Shown here: in pieces, positions 1-10,956 of the stretch
How positions within the stretch are numbered: position 1 is the stretch's first letter
How the letters are laid out: each line of letters begins with the position of its first letter
From: Chaetomidium leptoderma
Taxonomy: Eukaryota; Ascomycota; Sordariomycetes; Sordariales; Chaetomiaceae
Length of the DNA: 64,000 nucleotides
Assembly (NCBI GenBank): GCA_033296705.1
Contig: MU856869.1
Coordinates: 62,001 to 126,000, forward strand
Reading direction: 5' to 3'
Notes under the pieces: generated by a model
What the model saw: the letters and a program-made list of their open reading frames with translations, nothing else
Databases searched by the model: none
Told to the model about the DNA's origin: nothing
Translations under genes and position numbers: made by a program

Positions 1-2092
1 CGTCGAGGATCTCGTCTCTCGACAGAGATTCCGGTGTTTCGACCTTGGGGGGCACGTAATGTTTGAGCCCGTCGATGACAGCGTGGAACACTTCGTCCCG
101 GGTAGCGCCCGGCGGCCGGTCATCCCTGGGGGCATGGGCGCGGAGACCCTCCTGCAAGCAGGCAAGGACCTCGTCTCGCTCCAGGCCGATTTGCTGGATC
201 TCGATCTCGGGCTTGTATTTTTCCCAGGCATCCTTGACGGCTTGAATGACGTCCTCTCTCCGAAGCTCGGGTGTACGGGGCTTGGTTGCCTGCGTGTCCT
301 TGAGGGCGGCGCGCACACTGTTGTAGACCTCCTTGTAGTCGATGGAGGAGTCGCGAGAGGCACTGGTACCGGTCGATTGGCGGCGGTACTCGCGAAGCAG
401 GTTGTTCATCTGCTGGCTCATCTCGCACAGGCCCTCCTCGACAACCTTGGTCATCTCGGCCTTGGTAACCGATTCGGGGTTGGCCCCGTTTTCGTCAGCC
501 ACCTCGTCGAGCCTCCGGCCAATTTCGCGGCCCATGCCAAGCACCTCACCGCGAAGCTCCCTAACGAGGGCCTTGACCTCGGCGGTGAGACCGCCTCCTT
601 GTGCGACGCTATCCTTGACACTGTGGATGGCCTTCAAGACATCGTCGTTGAGAACGTCGGCACCCTGGGCCGCGCGGCCTTCTTGGCCTGGCAGCATCCG
701 TGAGGCCTGAGAAGCAGAGGCGGCAGCGTGAAGAAAGTCGAGGGCGCCTTGGCGCGACATGTCGTCGTCGTCGTCGTCACCAAAGCCCCAGTTTCGGTCT
801 CGGACGCCCCCATCACCGCCGCCCCCTCTGCCTCTGCCTCCGCCTGCAGCAGGAATAACGGCCTGTTGCTGGTTTGCCTTGACAAACCGAGTGAGCTCGT
901 CGACCTTCCCGGCCGTGGCCATACCGGAAAGCCTGTCGGCAAGCTCGCCGAGGCGATTGAGAAGTGTGTCCTGGCCTTCCTTGGTGCCCATCTCTCGGAT
1001 GATCTTCTCGAGGAGGGCAACGGTAGCGGGCGAAGGCGCGTCGGACACGAGCGAGGGAGTGCTCAGCAAGGACTCTCTGTCGAAGGAGGCGGCAAAGCTG
1101 TTTGGGGAGGGTATTCGTGGCAACGAGAATGGCCGTGCCGACTTGGACAGGGTTGGAGACGAGGGCGGGTGCCTGCCCTCCAGGAGTAGAGGCCCTCCAT
1201 AGGGGTCTCTGGTGGCAGAGGTGGTGCGCGTCTTGGCGTCGGTAATCAGCTCCCGAAGGCTTTTCCGGATATCCTCGTCGCGGGTGTTGGTAGCCTCCTT
1301 CAGGCTCAGCAGATCCGTGGCATTGTCTCTGCTCCGCCTGCTGAGCAGCGACATCTCCTTCTGGAGAGTGGTTGCAATATCGGTAAGGGTGAGGATCTGG
1401 CTCGACAATGCATCAAGTGGCTCCGGGCCCCCCCTGGCCGACGGCTTGGAGCCATTCGTGATGTCCGCTAGAGGCATCTCGGGCTCTTTATATGAGGGTG
1501 TGCTGTTGTTGCTCTGGGTGGCCATGTTCTGGAGGGCAAGCATTGTTGCCGACTGAGGGGGGGTGTTTTCGCCCAGAATGCTGTGATGGGGCCGTCGCAC
1601 AGTCGGCCGGATGATGGGAGTCAGGCTAGGCCCTGGGGTTGGAGTACCAGCGGTTGACCGTTCCTGCCTGTCTTCCCTTGGTTCCATAAAGGTGTCCCTG
1701 GTGTCCCTTCTCTGGGGCGTCGATGGCCTCTCCAGCTTCTCGGGCGATCTCGGGACAGGCTGGGGCGACTCGCGGCCACCGGCCTCGATCATCAGGCTCA
1801 TGTCCTTGACCGAGGCGGGCTGCAGGGACTGCATGCGGCGGTGTGAAGATGGCCGCAGGACGGGGGGCCGTTCTGGGGAAGGGTCGGCAGAGCGCTTGGG
1901 CACATGCGGCACCAAAGCGGCGCTCTCACGGGCCTTCTCAGCCATGGCAGCATGCGCGGTTTGGATGGCAGTGGAGGTCCCCGTGCGGGAGACACCAGGC
2001 GACTGCGGGTTTAGAGGGAGCGGGGGAGGAGCCCGCTCGGGATCAGAGCTGTCCCACCTGTTCTTGATTAGCGTGCGCCAGAGGACGGACAT
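1..2092 (-). CDS. Large disordered/coiled-coil protein, N-terminal part (partial)
   Basis: An uninterrupted frame of 697 codons reads leftward from the ATG at 2092 and is still open at the window edge, so the C-terminus is missing. The N-terminus is basic (MSVLWRTLIKNRWD). Residues to about 220 are Pro/Ser/Arg-rich and look disordered. Around residues 225-285 a Leu-rich heptad-like stretch (ending IRKSLREL) suggests a coiled coil. A Gly/Arg patch and a six-Asp run lie near residue 440, and the remainder is charged and probably helical. No catalytic motif or membrane segment is visible. Large coiled-coil proteins like this occur across Pezizomycotina, often annotated loosely as chromosome-segregation ATPase-like or Glu-rich. 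I do not recognise the family and assign no function. The start is the first ATG of the open frame. Three ATGs in other frames lie within about 70 nt upstream. Confidence 0.8.
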   Translation of the reverse strand, partial: MSVLWRTLIKNRWDSSDPERAPPPLPLNPQSPGVSRTGTSTAIQTAHAAMAEKARESAALVPHVPKRSADPSPERPPVLRPSSHRRMQSLQPASVKDMSLMIEAGGRESPQPVPRSPEKLERPSTPQRRDTRDTFMEPREDRQERSTAGTPTPGPSLTPIIRPTVRRPHHSILGENTPPQSATMLALQNMATQSNNSTPSYKEPEMPLADITNGSKPSARGGPEPLDALSSQILTLTDIATTLQKEMSLLSRRSRDNATDLLSLKEATNTRDEDIRKSLRELITDAKTRTTSATRDPYGGPLLLEGRHPPSSPTLSKSARPFSLPRIPSPNSFAASFDRESLLSTPSLVSDAPSPATVALLEKIIREMGTKEGQDTLLNRLGELADRLSGMATAGKVDELTRFVKANQQQAVIPAAGGGRGRGGGGDGGVRDRNWGFGDDDDDDMSRQGALDFLHAAASASQASRMLPGQEGRAAQGADVLNDDVLKAIHSVKDSVAQGGGLTAEVKALVRELRGEVLGMGREIGRRLDEVADENGANPESVTKAEMTKVVEEGLCEMSQQMNNLLREYRRQSTGTSASRDSSIDYKEVYNSVRAALKDTQATKPRTPELRREDVIQAVKDAWEKYKPEIEIQQIGLERDEVLACLQEGLRAHAPRDDRPPGATRDEVFHAVIDGLKHYVPPKVETPESLSRDEILD

Positions 2093-3266
2093 GACATGGT
2101 TGCGGCGGTTTGGAGGAGTGGAGGCGCGGGGGCATAGTTAGAGAGAGAAAACATACATGGGAACCAGGGCGCGGTTGTGGTCGATAGATGCGGAATGCTG
2201 GTGTTTTAGCGGCCGGTCATGATCACGAGGGGCATCCCTCTCGATGGCCGGCATTGTGGCGGTGATGTGGTGGTGTATTTCTGCGTGGTGGTGGTAGGAG
2301 ACGAGGTCGGGCGGAATGTGATGATCGCTGGAATGCGATGACGGTGCGATGGTTTGATGCGGGTCGCCCGAGGCTCGAGTGTCAAGAGCAACTTGAAGTC
2401 TCGCTTTCGCTTCACTTTGGGTCCCAGACTCCCAAAGGCAGAAGAAAAAGAGCAGCAAAAGTACGGATAGTCAATGCAGTGATGCCGACATGCTCCGGCA
2501 GGGTATAATAAGGGCTTGCTAAGACGATTGTCGAGAGGGGAGAGGAGATGAGATGGGCGTCGACAATTCCGGGCTTGATTTGAGCATTTGAGGGCCTGCG
2601 TTGGCGCCGTGCGAGCCAATTGCGAGCCAATTGCCAGTCACTGCCCTGCTCCGTTGTTGATTTGTTTGGGTTCCCCAAGCAACGCGGCAGGCGCGACCAG
2701 GGTCGCCCTTGTTGCCCCTCTTCGGGAAAGCACAGACCGCGGGAGTCCCCGTTATCGATAAGGAAACGGCCCACGCTCCCCACCTCCAGTTCCAACCTCG
2801 ACCTGCAGTGCCGGGACGGCTTCTGTAACTATTTGCGTGTGTGTTACTGTTTTTGAATGCATGCTTCTACTTACAAATATTGAATCAGATATGCTCAGGA
2901 TATCACACGTCAAACGTTGCCGCTTACTCCCTCCACGGTGTCCAAAAACGAGCACCAAGAGGCATGAGGGAGACTACAGATCTGTAGTCTCTAGTCAGCC
3001 ATGCAACCCTCGGAAAAAACACACTAAAAGTAAAACTGACATGTAAACAAGGGCTGCCGATTCACCCCTTTGCGGACAAAGGAGATGGAAAATAAACCGA
3101 GTCATTTGTACATCAATAACTCTCGGTAGTCAGCACCTTTCGCTGTCTCCCCGGTTCATGCCAGGCTTCACGCATCGAACATGCACACTCCGCTCATCAG
3201 GGCGCACCTTGGATCGTCCACACAGCAAGCACATGTTTTCATGATACCTACCTAATAATAAACGGG
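2093..3266. other. Intergenic: 5' flank of the coiled-coil gene, 3' flank of the PLP-homeostasis gene
   Basis: No convincing gene. The part next to 2092 is pyrimidine-rich on the minus strand, as expected for a fungal 5' leader. It holds short out-of-frame upstream ORFs, such as MYVFSL ending near 2138. The rest shows only short, unconserved-looking frames. Confidence 0.6.
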
Positions 3267-4191
3267 CTACGCCAAAATCTTGGCCTCCGACTTGGCCGGC
3301 CGCTGGCCAAAGATGGTGCTCCCGACGCGGACCTCGCCGCTCCCCATGGCAATGGCGCCCTCAAAGTCCTCGCTCATGCCCATGCTCAGCTCTAGCTCCC
3401 GATCCAGGCCCAGCTCTTTTGTCACCAGATCCCTCTGCTCCGTCAGCATCTTGAAGTCCTCGTTCTCATTCTCGGCCGTCGTGGCGACGCTCCGGGCAAT
3501 GGCGCCGATGGTCATCAGGCCCAGCAGGTGCAGGTTGGGGCAGTCGCTGACGATAGACCGGCAGAGCGCGACGACGTCGTCTCCCGGCGCGCACCCGGAT
3601 TTGGACTCCTCGCCCGACGTGTTCACCTGGACGTGGATGTTGAGCTTCTGTGTTTCCGGCTCCGCCTTGATCTTCTCGCCTCGGTATTTATCGAGGAGCT
3701 GCGCCTTCTTCAGGTTGTCGACGCTCGAGACGCACCACAGGTTGGGAATCTTGGCGAGGTCTTTGCAGCGGCCTGTGGCATGTCAGTCTCTCACCCAGTC
3801 TTGCTTGCAGCTGTGGCCCAGATTGACTTGGACGTACCCGACTGCAAACCACCGATAAAGTGCCATTGGATCGTCCGTGGTAGCAGCTCGGCTTTCTGGC
3901 CTAGCTCTTGCGAGTAGTTCTCGCCAAAGTGCAGCTGCCGGGTCGGAGCCTCGTGCAGGGCTAAAATGTCGTTGACGGGCTTAAGCTTCGAGACGGCCAC
4001 TAGCCGTACCTTGGTTGAGTCTTTGTTAGATGACATGACCGAGAAGAATCAGAGGACAAGAGGTGAGACGATGAGAGTAAACTTACCGCACGGCCCTTGG
4101 CCACGGCGGCTATCCTCTCATTGACGCCCTGCAACTGCGAGATGAGAGCAGATGCTCGTGCTGGATCAACCTTCATGTCGATGTCGCTCAT
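3267..4191 (-). CDS. Pyridoxal phosphate homeostasis protein (YggS/PROSC family)
   Basis: Three exons (complement): 4191-4087, 4009-3838, 3772-3267, giving 260 aa. Introns of 77 nt (phase 0) and 65 nt (phase 1) have GT...AG ends. This is the single-domain alanine-racemase-fold protein (yeast YBL036C, human PLPHP) that binds PLP and buffers its supply to apo-enzymes; it is probably cytosolic. The PLP-binding lysine lies in VAVSKLKP (about Lys43). Other family blocks are FGENYSQEL, WHFIGGLQS, VSSVDNLK, NTSGEE, LGLMTIG, GMSEDFEGA and, at the phosphate site, VRVGSTIFG. The length is typical. The start at 4191 is the only ATG; the in-frame extension upstream to 4260 begins only with GTG. Family assignment is secure. 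The physiological role is taken from homologues. Confidence 0.93.
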
Positions 4192-5050
4192 GATGAGATA
4201 AATTGCTGTTCCGTCTTTTCGGGAGACGGATTGAATCGGCCCACCGAGACTGTCACCCACCTACCCTTGTCCCCGTCCCCGGATTTGCAGTGGAGCATCC
4301 GATTCCCAGGTCATCTGCGCCGCCTTCATGTCTTGCTTTTGTGCTCTTCCACCACTGGCCCCTCTTGCTCATTTCTTACTTTTGTCTTCTCCATTTTTAT
4401 TCAGTCGTAGTCTTCAAGTACATGACGAGTAAAAAGGTCTCTCTCCTCCGATTTGAAACTGTGCCAGGAACCACGCACCCTTACCTACCTAGTAATATAC
4501 GGAGTACAGTGAATTCCGCGAAATAATACTGTGCCAGTGCCGCCTGCTCACCTGCTGACCCCCACCCTTCGCCCTCCAGGCTCCCCATTTCCCCGCCACC
4601 AAATGCCTGGACTCCTGGACTACTATTCGTATACAAAATACTCTTGTTCTTAGCTTCGCGGTCACGGTATCAAAAAGACAGCTGAACCCCAACCAACCCA
4701 TGACCGGTTTCTTCTGCAGAAACCCGCCGCCGGGCGTTGGCTGAGGCTCACGCAGGGGAATGAGCATTGAGCACCCGCGGGCAACCCGAGATTGGCTGCC
4801 AGGAATCCAAAACCGCGATTGCAATTGGCACAGCTTCTGCCTGGTCCTGTCTCCTGGGCTGTGCAATCCGTTTGCCGGCAACCAATTGAAGACCACCCAG
4901 ACCCTCCGTCCGTCTCCTTTTATTCCTCTTCCCTAATCACCTGATAAGCAGAGCAGGCTGGTGAAGCTTGAGCCGCAGTTCCAGATAGTTACGGCCATCT
5001 CCCTCTTTCTCACTTTTCCATCCATCCTGCAAGGCTGTGATCGCAATCTC
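4192..5050. other. Intergenic: divergent promoter region (PLP-homeostasis gene / F-box gene)
   Basis: No gene seen. This is a bidirectional upstream region between two start codons. T/C-rich tracts near 4270-4420 and 4900-4930 could belong to transcript leaders. No repeat or structured RNA is recognised. Confidence 0.55.
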
Positions 5051-6157
5051 ATGCCATCGCCTGCCATGGACCTCCCCTCGGAGATCTGGATGATGATCCT
5101 CGAGCGCCTGCCGCCGTCCTTCTTCCAGCAAGACATTCGCCGCCTAGCCCTCTGCAAGCGCTGGTACAGCCTCGCCTTTCCGACCTTCTACCCGCGCATC
5201 GAGTTCACGCCGCGCGTTCTCAGCCGCCTGGTCCACCGCAAGTCGGCGTCCCTCGACAAATCGCGCGCCCAGCTTCGCAAATCCCTGCGCCGCGTCAACA
5301 TCGTCCTCGAGGGGCTCGGACCGCCTGCGGGACCCCTTGTTAGTGGAGGAGGAGGAGGAGGAGGGGGGGACCCCAAATTGGCCTGCTTCAACACGCACTC
5401 GAACCTCGCCCGCTTCTGTCTGATGCTGCTCGAGTTTCGCGAGCTCAAGGCCGTGCGCTTCGCCGCCCGCTGGCAGAACCGCGACTGGCGCGCCGATCCG
5501 CTGCAGGTCGGCTACTTGTGCACCCGCAATCTCGAGCCGTACATCAGCCTGCTGACCAACGTTACCGAGCTGGACTTGGACCTCTGCGGGACCGACGTTT
5601 CCGACGAAATCGGGACGGGCGAGCATTTCTGCGAGCATCTCCGGGGGTTGCTTTCGAGGCTGACGACCCTGAGGTTGAGGATGCGGAGCATCTGTCATTA
5701 CGCCCTCTGGCCGCTGGAAGGGCGGCCGGTCACGCTCGGGGAGCTGACGCTGAGTCTTTACCTGGGGAACGTGTCGGACCACAACCCGAAACTCAACTCG
5801 AGCAAATCGTGCCCGGCCTCGCACGCCTGGGAATGGGAGAGCCCGATGGATCAGATGCGCGCGAGGATGAGGGCGCTGGTGAAGGACATGGCGGAGCCCA
5901 GGCGGGCCGAGATGGTGCACCTGGCCCCCAGCGGGGAGGTGCATGTGTGGGATGCCTCGACCGGTGTTTGCGTCCGAGACGAGTCCGAGAAACCGAGGCA
6001 GTTTTCCAACTGCATTGACTCACAGCGGGGGTCTTGCTTCTCCCCGAATGCCGATGATTGGGAGTGGGATGATATGGTGGGTATCGGTGGCATATTTACC
6101 TCGTACAATCCAGGTGATGCGGGCGAGGTTGATGCCAACGATGGTGGGACAGACTAA
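5051..6157 (+). CDS. F-box protein
   Basis: Single-exon gene of 368 aa. Residues about 6-45 form an F-box: MDLPSEIWMMILERLP, then LALCKRWYSLAFP and FYPRIEF, the usual fungal arrangement of the LP..I, W and Y/F positions. F-box proteins bind Skp1 and present substrates to SCF ubiquitin ligases; the substrate here is unknown. After the F-box there is a run of eight glycines (about residue 98-105), a possible expansion. A region with LRR-like spacing (residues about 150-260: LLTNVTELDLDLCG, LLSRLTTLRLRM, TLGELTLSLYLG) follows, then an acidic tail. The frame extends upstream to 4961 only with a GTG, so the first ATG at 5051 is taken; a second ATG at 5066 is also possible. Confidence 0.82.
   Translation: MPSPAMDLPSEIWMMILERLPPSFFQQDIRRLALCKRWYSLAFPTFYPRIEFTPRVLSRLVHRKSASLDKSRAQLRKSLRRVNIVLEGLGPPAGPLVSGGGGGGGGDPKLACFNTHSNLARFCLMLLEFRELKAVRFAARWQNRDWRADPLQVGYLCTRNLEPYISLLTNVTELDLDLCGTDVSDEIGTGEHFCEHLRGLLSRLTTLRLRMRSICHYALWPLEGRPVTLGELTLSLYLGNVSDHNPKLNSSKSCPASHAWEWESPMDQMRARMRALVKDMAEPRRAEMVHLAPSGEVHVWDASTGVCVRDESEKPRQFSNCIDSQRGSCFSPNADDWEWDDMVGIGGIFTSYNPGDAGEVDANDGGTD
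5341..5370 (+). repeat. GGA/GGG tract coding for polyglycine
   Basis: Purine-only low-complexity tract inside the F-box gene, encoding eight consecutive glycines. It is a slippage-prone microsatellite. Confidence 0.7.
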
Positions 6158-6637
6158 TGATTTACGATATGTCAATGAAATGTTTAGATAGATACTGCAA
6201 GTCAGTAACCCCGGTGGTCTTGGTGTGGGCCTCGCTCCTGAGAATGGACGACGGGTTTCGTTCTCCAGGACAGAGACGGTGGCTAATAAATGTACGTTTG
6301 CGCGCTTTTGAGAACGAAGTTACACACTTGCCTTTCTTTGAAGCAGAATGATGCCCATGACGAGGCTCACAACGGCGACCCCTACAACCTACCGAGCAGG
6401 CGCAGTTCTCAAGCACATCGGATCGAGGCATGACTTGCTTGCCGCCCTTCAGACGAAGAATACCGTTCAACTTGATTCTACATCCACACTCTTCCACCAT
6501 TCAAGACTCCAACCATTTCCAAACCTCGCCGCAATTCTATGCCCCGTTCAACTCGCCATTCAACTCGCCGTTCATGACTGGGAATAAAATACCACCATCG
6601 TAACCCTCTCCCTGGCAGTAAGATAAACGCAACAAAA
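6158..6637. other. Intergenic: F-box gene 3' flank / AT-hook gene 5' flank
   Basis: No gene supported. Only short frames are present, and no promoter element stands out. Confidence 0.5.
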
Positions 6638-7726
6638 ATGAGCGGAAGTCCTTCAGGTCAAGATGAGCAGCCTCGTCGTCCTCGCGGACGGCCCAGCAAG
6701 CGAGTGCCATCCGCCAAACGAAGCGCACCAAAGAAGCACGTCCGGGCCAGCACTTTACGGCCCACGCTGAGAACGCTTGGTACGGGCATCAAAGCAGCCA
6801 AGCAGGACCTGAACCCGAAGGTCAGAAATCCTCCTGGTAATGGCAGCCACGCTGCTACAAAGCCGGTGTCAGGGAAGACCCTACGGAAACCCCAGCATCC
6901 CCCGCGGCTCCCAGACAAAAGAGCGGGCAGCGGAGGGCCAGGAAAGCGTGAGATGAGTGCGATGAGCAGCTCAAAAGACGCCTCACTTTCCACTCGGCAG
7001 GCCCAGGTCCTCAGCGGATTCCACCAGTTCCGGTATCCCAACAAGGCCAGCTCAAACCCGTACAACTCCCAGAGCGGCCCCGACCCGCCCAAGGGAACCA
7101 AGAACTCGGTCCCAAACAAAGCACCCACTTCTTCACACTCTCAAGCAACCCAAACACGGCTCCCACCTGGTCTTGCTCCCAACACAACCACAACCACCAG
7201 CGGTACCAACATCGACAACAACCAGGCCCCAGCCCACAACACCAACAACAATGACAGCAACACCAACACCCAGCCCCCCCCTCCCTTAAACCCTCCTCCC
7301 ACACCACCAACAAGGTTAATAAAAACCGCACTCCCCACCACCACCGGCGCCGACGCAAGCGTCCGCTACACAGCCATCCGGCTGGCAGTCATCACCGAGA
7401 CCCTGCAGTTCGACCCGCCGAGCCGCGGCTGGCGGATCGAGAACCGGCGGGCCGAGTTGCAGCAGCAGCAGCAGAGGGTGCCGCCGCCTGCGCTTGTGCA
7501 GCCGCCGCTGCCGCTGCTTGTGTCGTCGCCGCTGCTTGTGTCGTCGCCGCTGCTTGTGTCGTCGCCGCTTGTGCCGCTTGACCTTGACAGGCGTGCTCGG
7601 TCAGTTCCAGTTTCAGTCGCAGTCGCAGTCCCAGTTGAGGAGGGGGAGGGGGGACATCGGTCAGTACGGAGTCGGTCGATGACGGGGGGGATGATGACTG
7701 GGCGAGGGGTCAGGGCTAAGGGCTAG
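6638..7726 (+). CDS. Low-complexity protein with an AT-hook
   Basis: Single open frame of 362 aa starting at a well-placed ATG (AAAAATGAGC). The N-terminus carries a canonical AT-hook core (RPRGRPSKR, residues about 15-23) in a Lys/Arg-rich stretch, suggesting minor-groove DNA binding and nuclear location. Residues about 150-220 are Asn/Thr/Pro-rich and look disordered. A more ordered block with RYTAIRLAVITETLQFDPP and RGWRIENRRAEL (about 245-275) is followed by a Gln run and a threefold LLVSSP repeat. The C-terminal ~40 residues are Gly/Arg-rich and could be intronic or non-coding. No enzyme motif is seen. I do not recognise the protein; the gene is plausible but not certain, and an unseen intron near the 3' end would change the tail. 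Confidence 0.5.
   Translation: MSGSPSGQDEQPRRPRGRPSKRVPSAKRSAPKKHVRASTLRPTLRTLGTGIKAAKQDLNPKVRNPPGNGSHAATKPVSGKTLRKPQHPPRLPDKRAGSGGPGKREMSAMSSSKDASLSTRQAQVLSGFHQFRYPNKASSNPYNSQSGPDPPKGTKNSVPNKAPTSSHSQATQTRLPPGLAPNTTTTTSGTNIDNNQAPAHNTNNNDSNTNTQPPPPLNPPPTPPTRLIKTALPTTTGADASVRYTAIRLAVITETLQFDPPSRGWRIENRRAELQQQQQRVPPPALVQPPLPLLVSSPLLVSSPLLVSSPLVPLDLDRRARSVPVSVAVAVPVEEGEGGHRSVRSRSMTGGMMTGRGVRAKG
7500..7570 (+). repeat. 18-bp tandem repeat, about three copies
   Basis: The unit GCTTGTGTCGTCGCCGCT is repeated about three times in a row. In frame it encodes LLVSSP repeats in the AT-hook protein. Confidence 0.8.
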
Positions 7727-8265
7727 GGGATGCCGGTGGGGAGAACTCAGCAGCGAGGGAGGGAGGGGAACGGTTTTTGTTGGGGTGGGCGAGGTTTGAC
7801 AAGAAAGGCGATGAAAACTGACTTGGAGAGGGGAGGAGGAAGGGAGTGTTTGCCAAGGGAAACTTACAAAAGGGAGGAGGAGTTCGGCGTTCAATCTCAT
7901 TTCATTGCTTTAATCGCGCCGCCCCATGGGAATTGCCCTGCTTTCTTTCCAGCCAGCTTTCTCTTCAAGTCGAACGCAATCATGCACTTCATAGGTCAGC
8001 TTAACTATGCAAATGCCATTCGTTATAATAAAAACACCCAGTACCCTGTGACAGGTCGTGGAAACATGCAAGATACTCAGCCCCTGGTTGGCCGTCCCTG
8101 TATCGTAAGCAGTAGTAGTATTGTGTTGTCGTACCCTATTCCTCGCAATGCCCATGCCTCATGATTAACAACCCTCCCTGCCTTTGCTCTCAGCTTCTAT
8201 GACGCCCCAACGCCTTCCTCTTTACCTACCCACGCACACACCGCCTAGCCTAACCTAGCCCGGCC
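7727..8265. other. Intergenic: convergent 3' ends (AT-hook gene / hym1)
   Basis: No gene seen. The region separates two genes that end toward each other and probably holds both 3' UTRs. Confidence 0.5.
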
Positions 8266-9586
8266 CTACCGCTGCGGAGGAGCCACCGGCGCAGACGGCA
8301 GGCTCCGGATCTGCTTGATGAGGAACTCGCGCTCGTCGATAAACTGCTCGTCCTCGGTGCGGTCCTCGAGGAAGTGCGACAGGAACTGCAGCAGCTTGTC
8401 GCGGTTCATAATCAAAATCTTTTGCACGGGCACCGACTTGTGCGGGTTGGCCACAAACACCTTGAACACGTGGAAGCCCTCGTACTGCACCATCTTGCGG
8501 TCGTCGCGCAGCAGGTTCATGCAGATCTTGAGGTGCTCGCCGCGGTCGACGTAGGCCGTCATGATGTTGTAGTTGGCCCGGTCGAGCAGGATCTCGCCGA
8601 GCAGCTTGATCGACTGCCGCTTGGTGACGTAGCTGTTGGACTGCACCAGCACCGAGTTGTACCGGTCGAAGAAGAGGTCGAAGTTGACGGCCAGGTATCG
8701 CGGGACGAGCTCTTTGTGTTTGGTGATGAGTTCCTGGAGGATTGTCAGCAACTCCCCTGTGCCTGAGGGGTCGGTTGGCTTGTATTACCCTAAACGTAGT
8801 AAACGCATCCGCGCTCACTTCAAACGAGCTCTTGTCGATCCAGTCAAAGAAATTCCAAAAGACCCCCCTCCCGCTCTGTGGCCGGTCCGGGTTGATGCCC
8901 CCCACGCCCCGGACGCTCGACCCCTGCTCCTCGCCGTCATCGTACAGTATTATGGCCGCGGCCGCCTCGTTCTTCAGCACCTCCCTCAGCACCGTCCCCG
9001 CGGGCGTGGCGCTCTCTTTGTGGTCGTACCCCTTACACAACTCCACCAGCACCTGTGGCCGCCGCTCGACGACGTAGGCCAGCGCGAAGGGCTCGGGCTT
9101 TTGCGGGCCGGTCGGCGGCCGGAATCGGAACATGTAGGAGAAGATGACTTGGGTGTCTTTGCGTGACTCGAACGGCAGCCGGTAGAGATTGACGGCGAGG
9201 AGGTAGAGGAGGTCTTCTTCGATCATGCCCGTCACCAATTGGTAGATCTGCTCCGTGTTCGGTTCGGCCTCTGTTGGGCGGTCAGCGCGGGCTTGTTGCC
9301 GTTTCGCGTCCGAGTTTCCCCGTGGGTTTCCCGTGGGATGATCAGGACGCACCATGTGTGCCTTGCAGGACCTGCTTCATCTGCGCAAGCACTTTTGCGA
9401 GCTCCTCGGCCTAATAACGACATGTCAGCGGGGAGCGAACCTTTCGTTTCTAGTGCATCTTTTGGTGTTTCGGGTTACCTTTGCGCCCCCCTGCGGCCCG
9501 TCCAGTTTCGTGACATGATCTTTTGCCTGTTTTGCGAGATCCGTCGTATTTGTCCTTGCCCGCGCTCTTCCAAAGAAAAACGACAT
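8266..9586 (-). CDS. hym1: Hym1/Mo25-like scaffold protein
   Basis: Four exons (complement): 9586-9479, 9410-9353, 9270-8789, 8733-8266, giving 371 aa. The three introns (68, 82 and 55 nt) close in frame. The helical-repeat Mo25 family activates germinal-centre and Ndr kinases. In fungi Hym1 works in the RAM/MOR pathway with the COT1/Orb6-type kinase and its GC kinase to control polarity and septation. Family blocks are visible: LPFESRKDTQVIFSYMFRF, SADAFTTFRELITKHK (spliced), YVTKRQSIKLLGEIL, MNLLRDDRKMVQYEGFHVFKVFVANP and, near the end, EDRTEDEQFIDE. These match the C-terminal half of human MO25 closely. The start MSFFFGRAR resembles other fungal Hym1 N-termini. Family is certain; the pathway is inferred from homologues. 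Confidence 0.94.
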
Positions 9587-10956
9587 TTTGTCGGGTATCG
9601 GTGTCGCGGCGCGGGGTCGAGCGGGCAGGTGATCGCTGCAGCTACCAATGCTCACTCGGTATCCGTAACTAAATAGAGGGGGACGGTGTGAGCTTCAGTT
9701 TCAGGGCCGTCGATGGACGCTGCCAGCCGCCCTTGGCAGCGGTAGCCCGAATGCCCAAACAAATCGCAAATGCCAGCCTGGATTCCTCAAACGGCAGCAG
9801 TCGGGAAAACTATCCGAGGTGGCGCTTGTCAAGGGTATTATTGACAGGGAGACGTCGTCGAGTCTGGGGATGCAGGACGGCAGAAAGGGAGCTGTTGCAG
9901 GAGGATGGAGGGATGCGCTGTCACGGCGTCCCGGCAACGGCATTTACCCTGAGTGGCCAAAACAACAAAGCCCCTCAGCGCTCACAACGACCTCAAGGAT
10001 GGCGAATCCAGAGCGTTGGATGGTGGGCAAACTAAGATTCTTTCTGTTTTGATTTTCTGCAAAAAAGTAAAAGGAACGGGAAAAGGTTGGAGGTTTTCCT
10101 AACACTGCCCGTTTCCTCAAAACACTGCCGCTCAAACCGGTTTGTATTGAGGTACGTTAAACCAAAGGCAGACTCGTCGATATGCTGCAAAGTCCCCTTA
10201 CCTTGTCGAACGGCGCGCGCGGCCGGTGTTTGTCTACGTCGAATGCCACATGCCACATACGGCTGATATGTGCCTCGTCAACAAACCCCCATTCTCATCG
10301 AAAAGAATCTCTGTGGAAGTTTGCAGACAAGAGCAAAGGGAAACCGGTGGTTTCCCCAAGCTGGGCTTGCTCTTCGCCAGTCGTATACCTCGAGAACCAT
10401 CGGTCTAGTGGTTAACGCGGAGATAATCTAGCGGTTGCTGTCTCTCCCTACCCTTGCAGGCAACAAGGGATGAAAATGGGAAAACGACGAGCTGCCTGGT
10501 CACGACGTAACGGCCGAATGCTCATGCGGCTGTCGATCCCGATACTCCTGCTGTGGACGTTAGTACACAACGCATAGTCACCACAAAGTCAACGCCAATC
10601 TAAAGCCTCTGCGAAACCTGCAAGGAGGCGTGGGCTTCGGGAAGAACTCCCATGGAACATTTCACAGCGCGCGCGAAGCGACTGGCAGTGTGAAATGGCC
10701 ATTGAGAACAATGTCTCGATTCGTTGACTGTGCATCTAAAGCCCGGGTCCGTCCTGTGCTGTCGTGTCATGTGGCTGACAAGACAGCCGCCCAAAGTATG
10801 CAACCGAAAAACAGAAGCCGCAAAGACGCCAGCGCCGACCGGGTAAACCTTCGACGAGGAGAGCAATGGAGGGTATTTCTCGTCGTCGCAACCGGACCGA
10901 GTTGTTCCTTTTTGTCGTCACTTTTTTTTCATTCCTCCAACGCCGGCTCAGGCAAT
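9587..10956. other. Intergenic: hym1 5' flank / rpl26 3' flank
   Basis: 1.37 kb without a supported gene. Short frames on both strands lack family features. At 10401-10416 there is a tRNA A-box-like string (GGTCTAGTGGTTAAC), but no B box or cloverleaf follows. Confidence 0.5.

Noticed and set aside
59..2141. Chain of long plus-strand frames
   Set aside because: They mirror the 697-codon minus-strand gene; their translations are low-complexity antisense products and they are broken by stops every few hundred bases.
10401..10416. tRNA gene suggested by GGTCTAGTGGTTAAC
   Set aside because: It looks like an A box, but no B box (GGTTCGANTCC) or foldable cloverleaf follows within tRNA distance.
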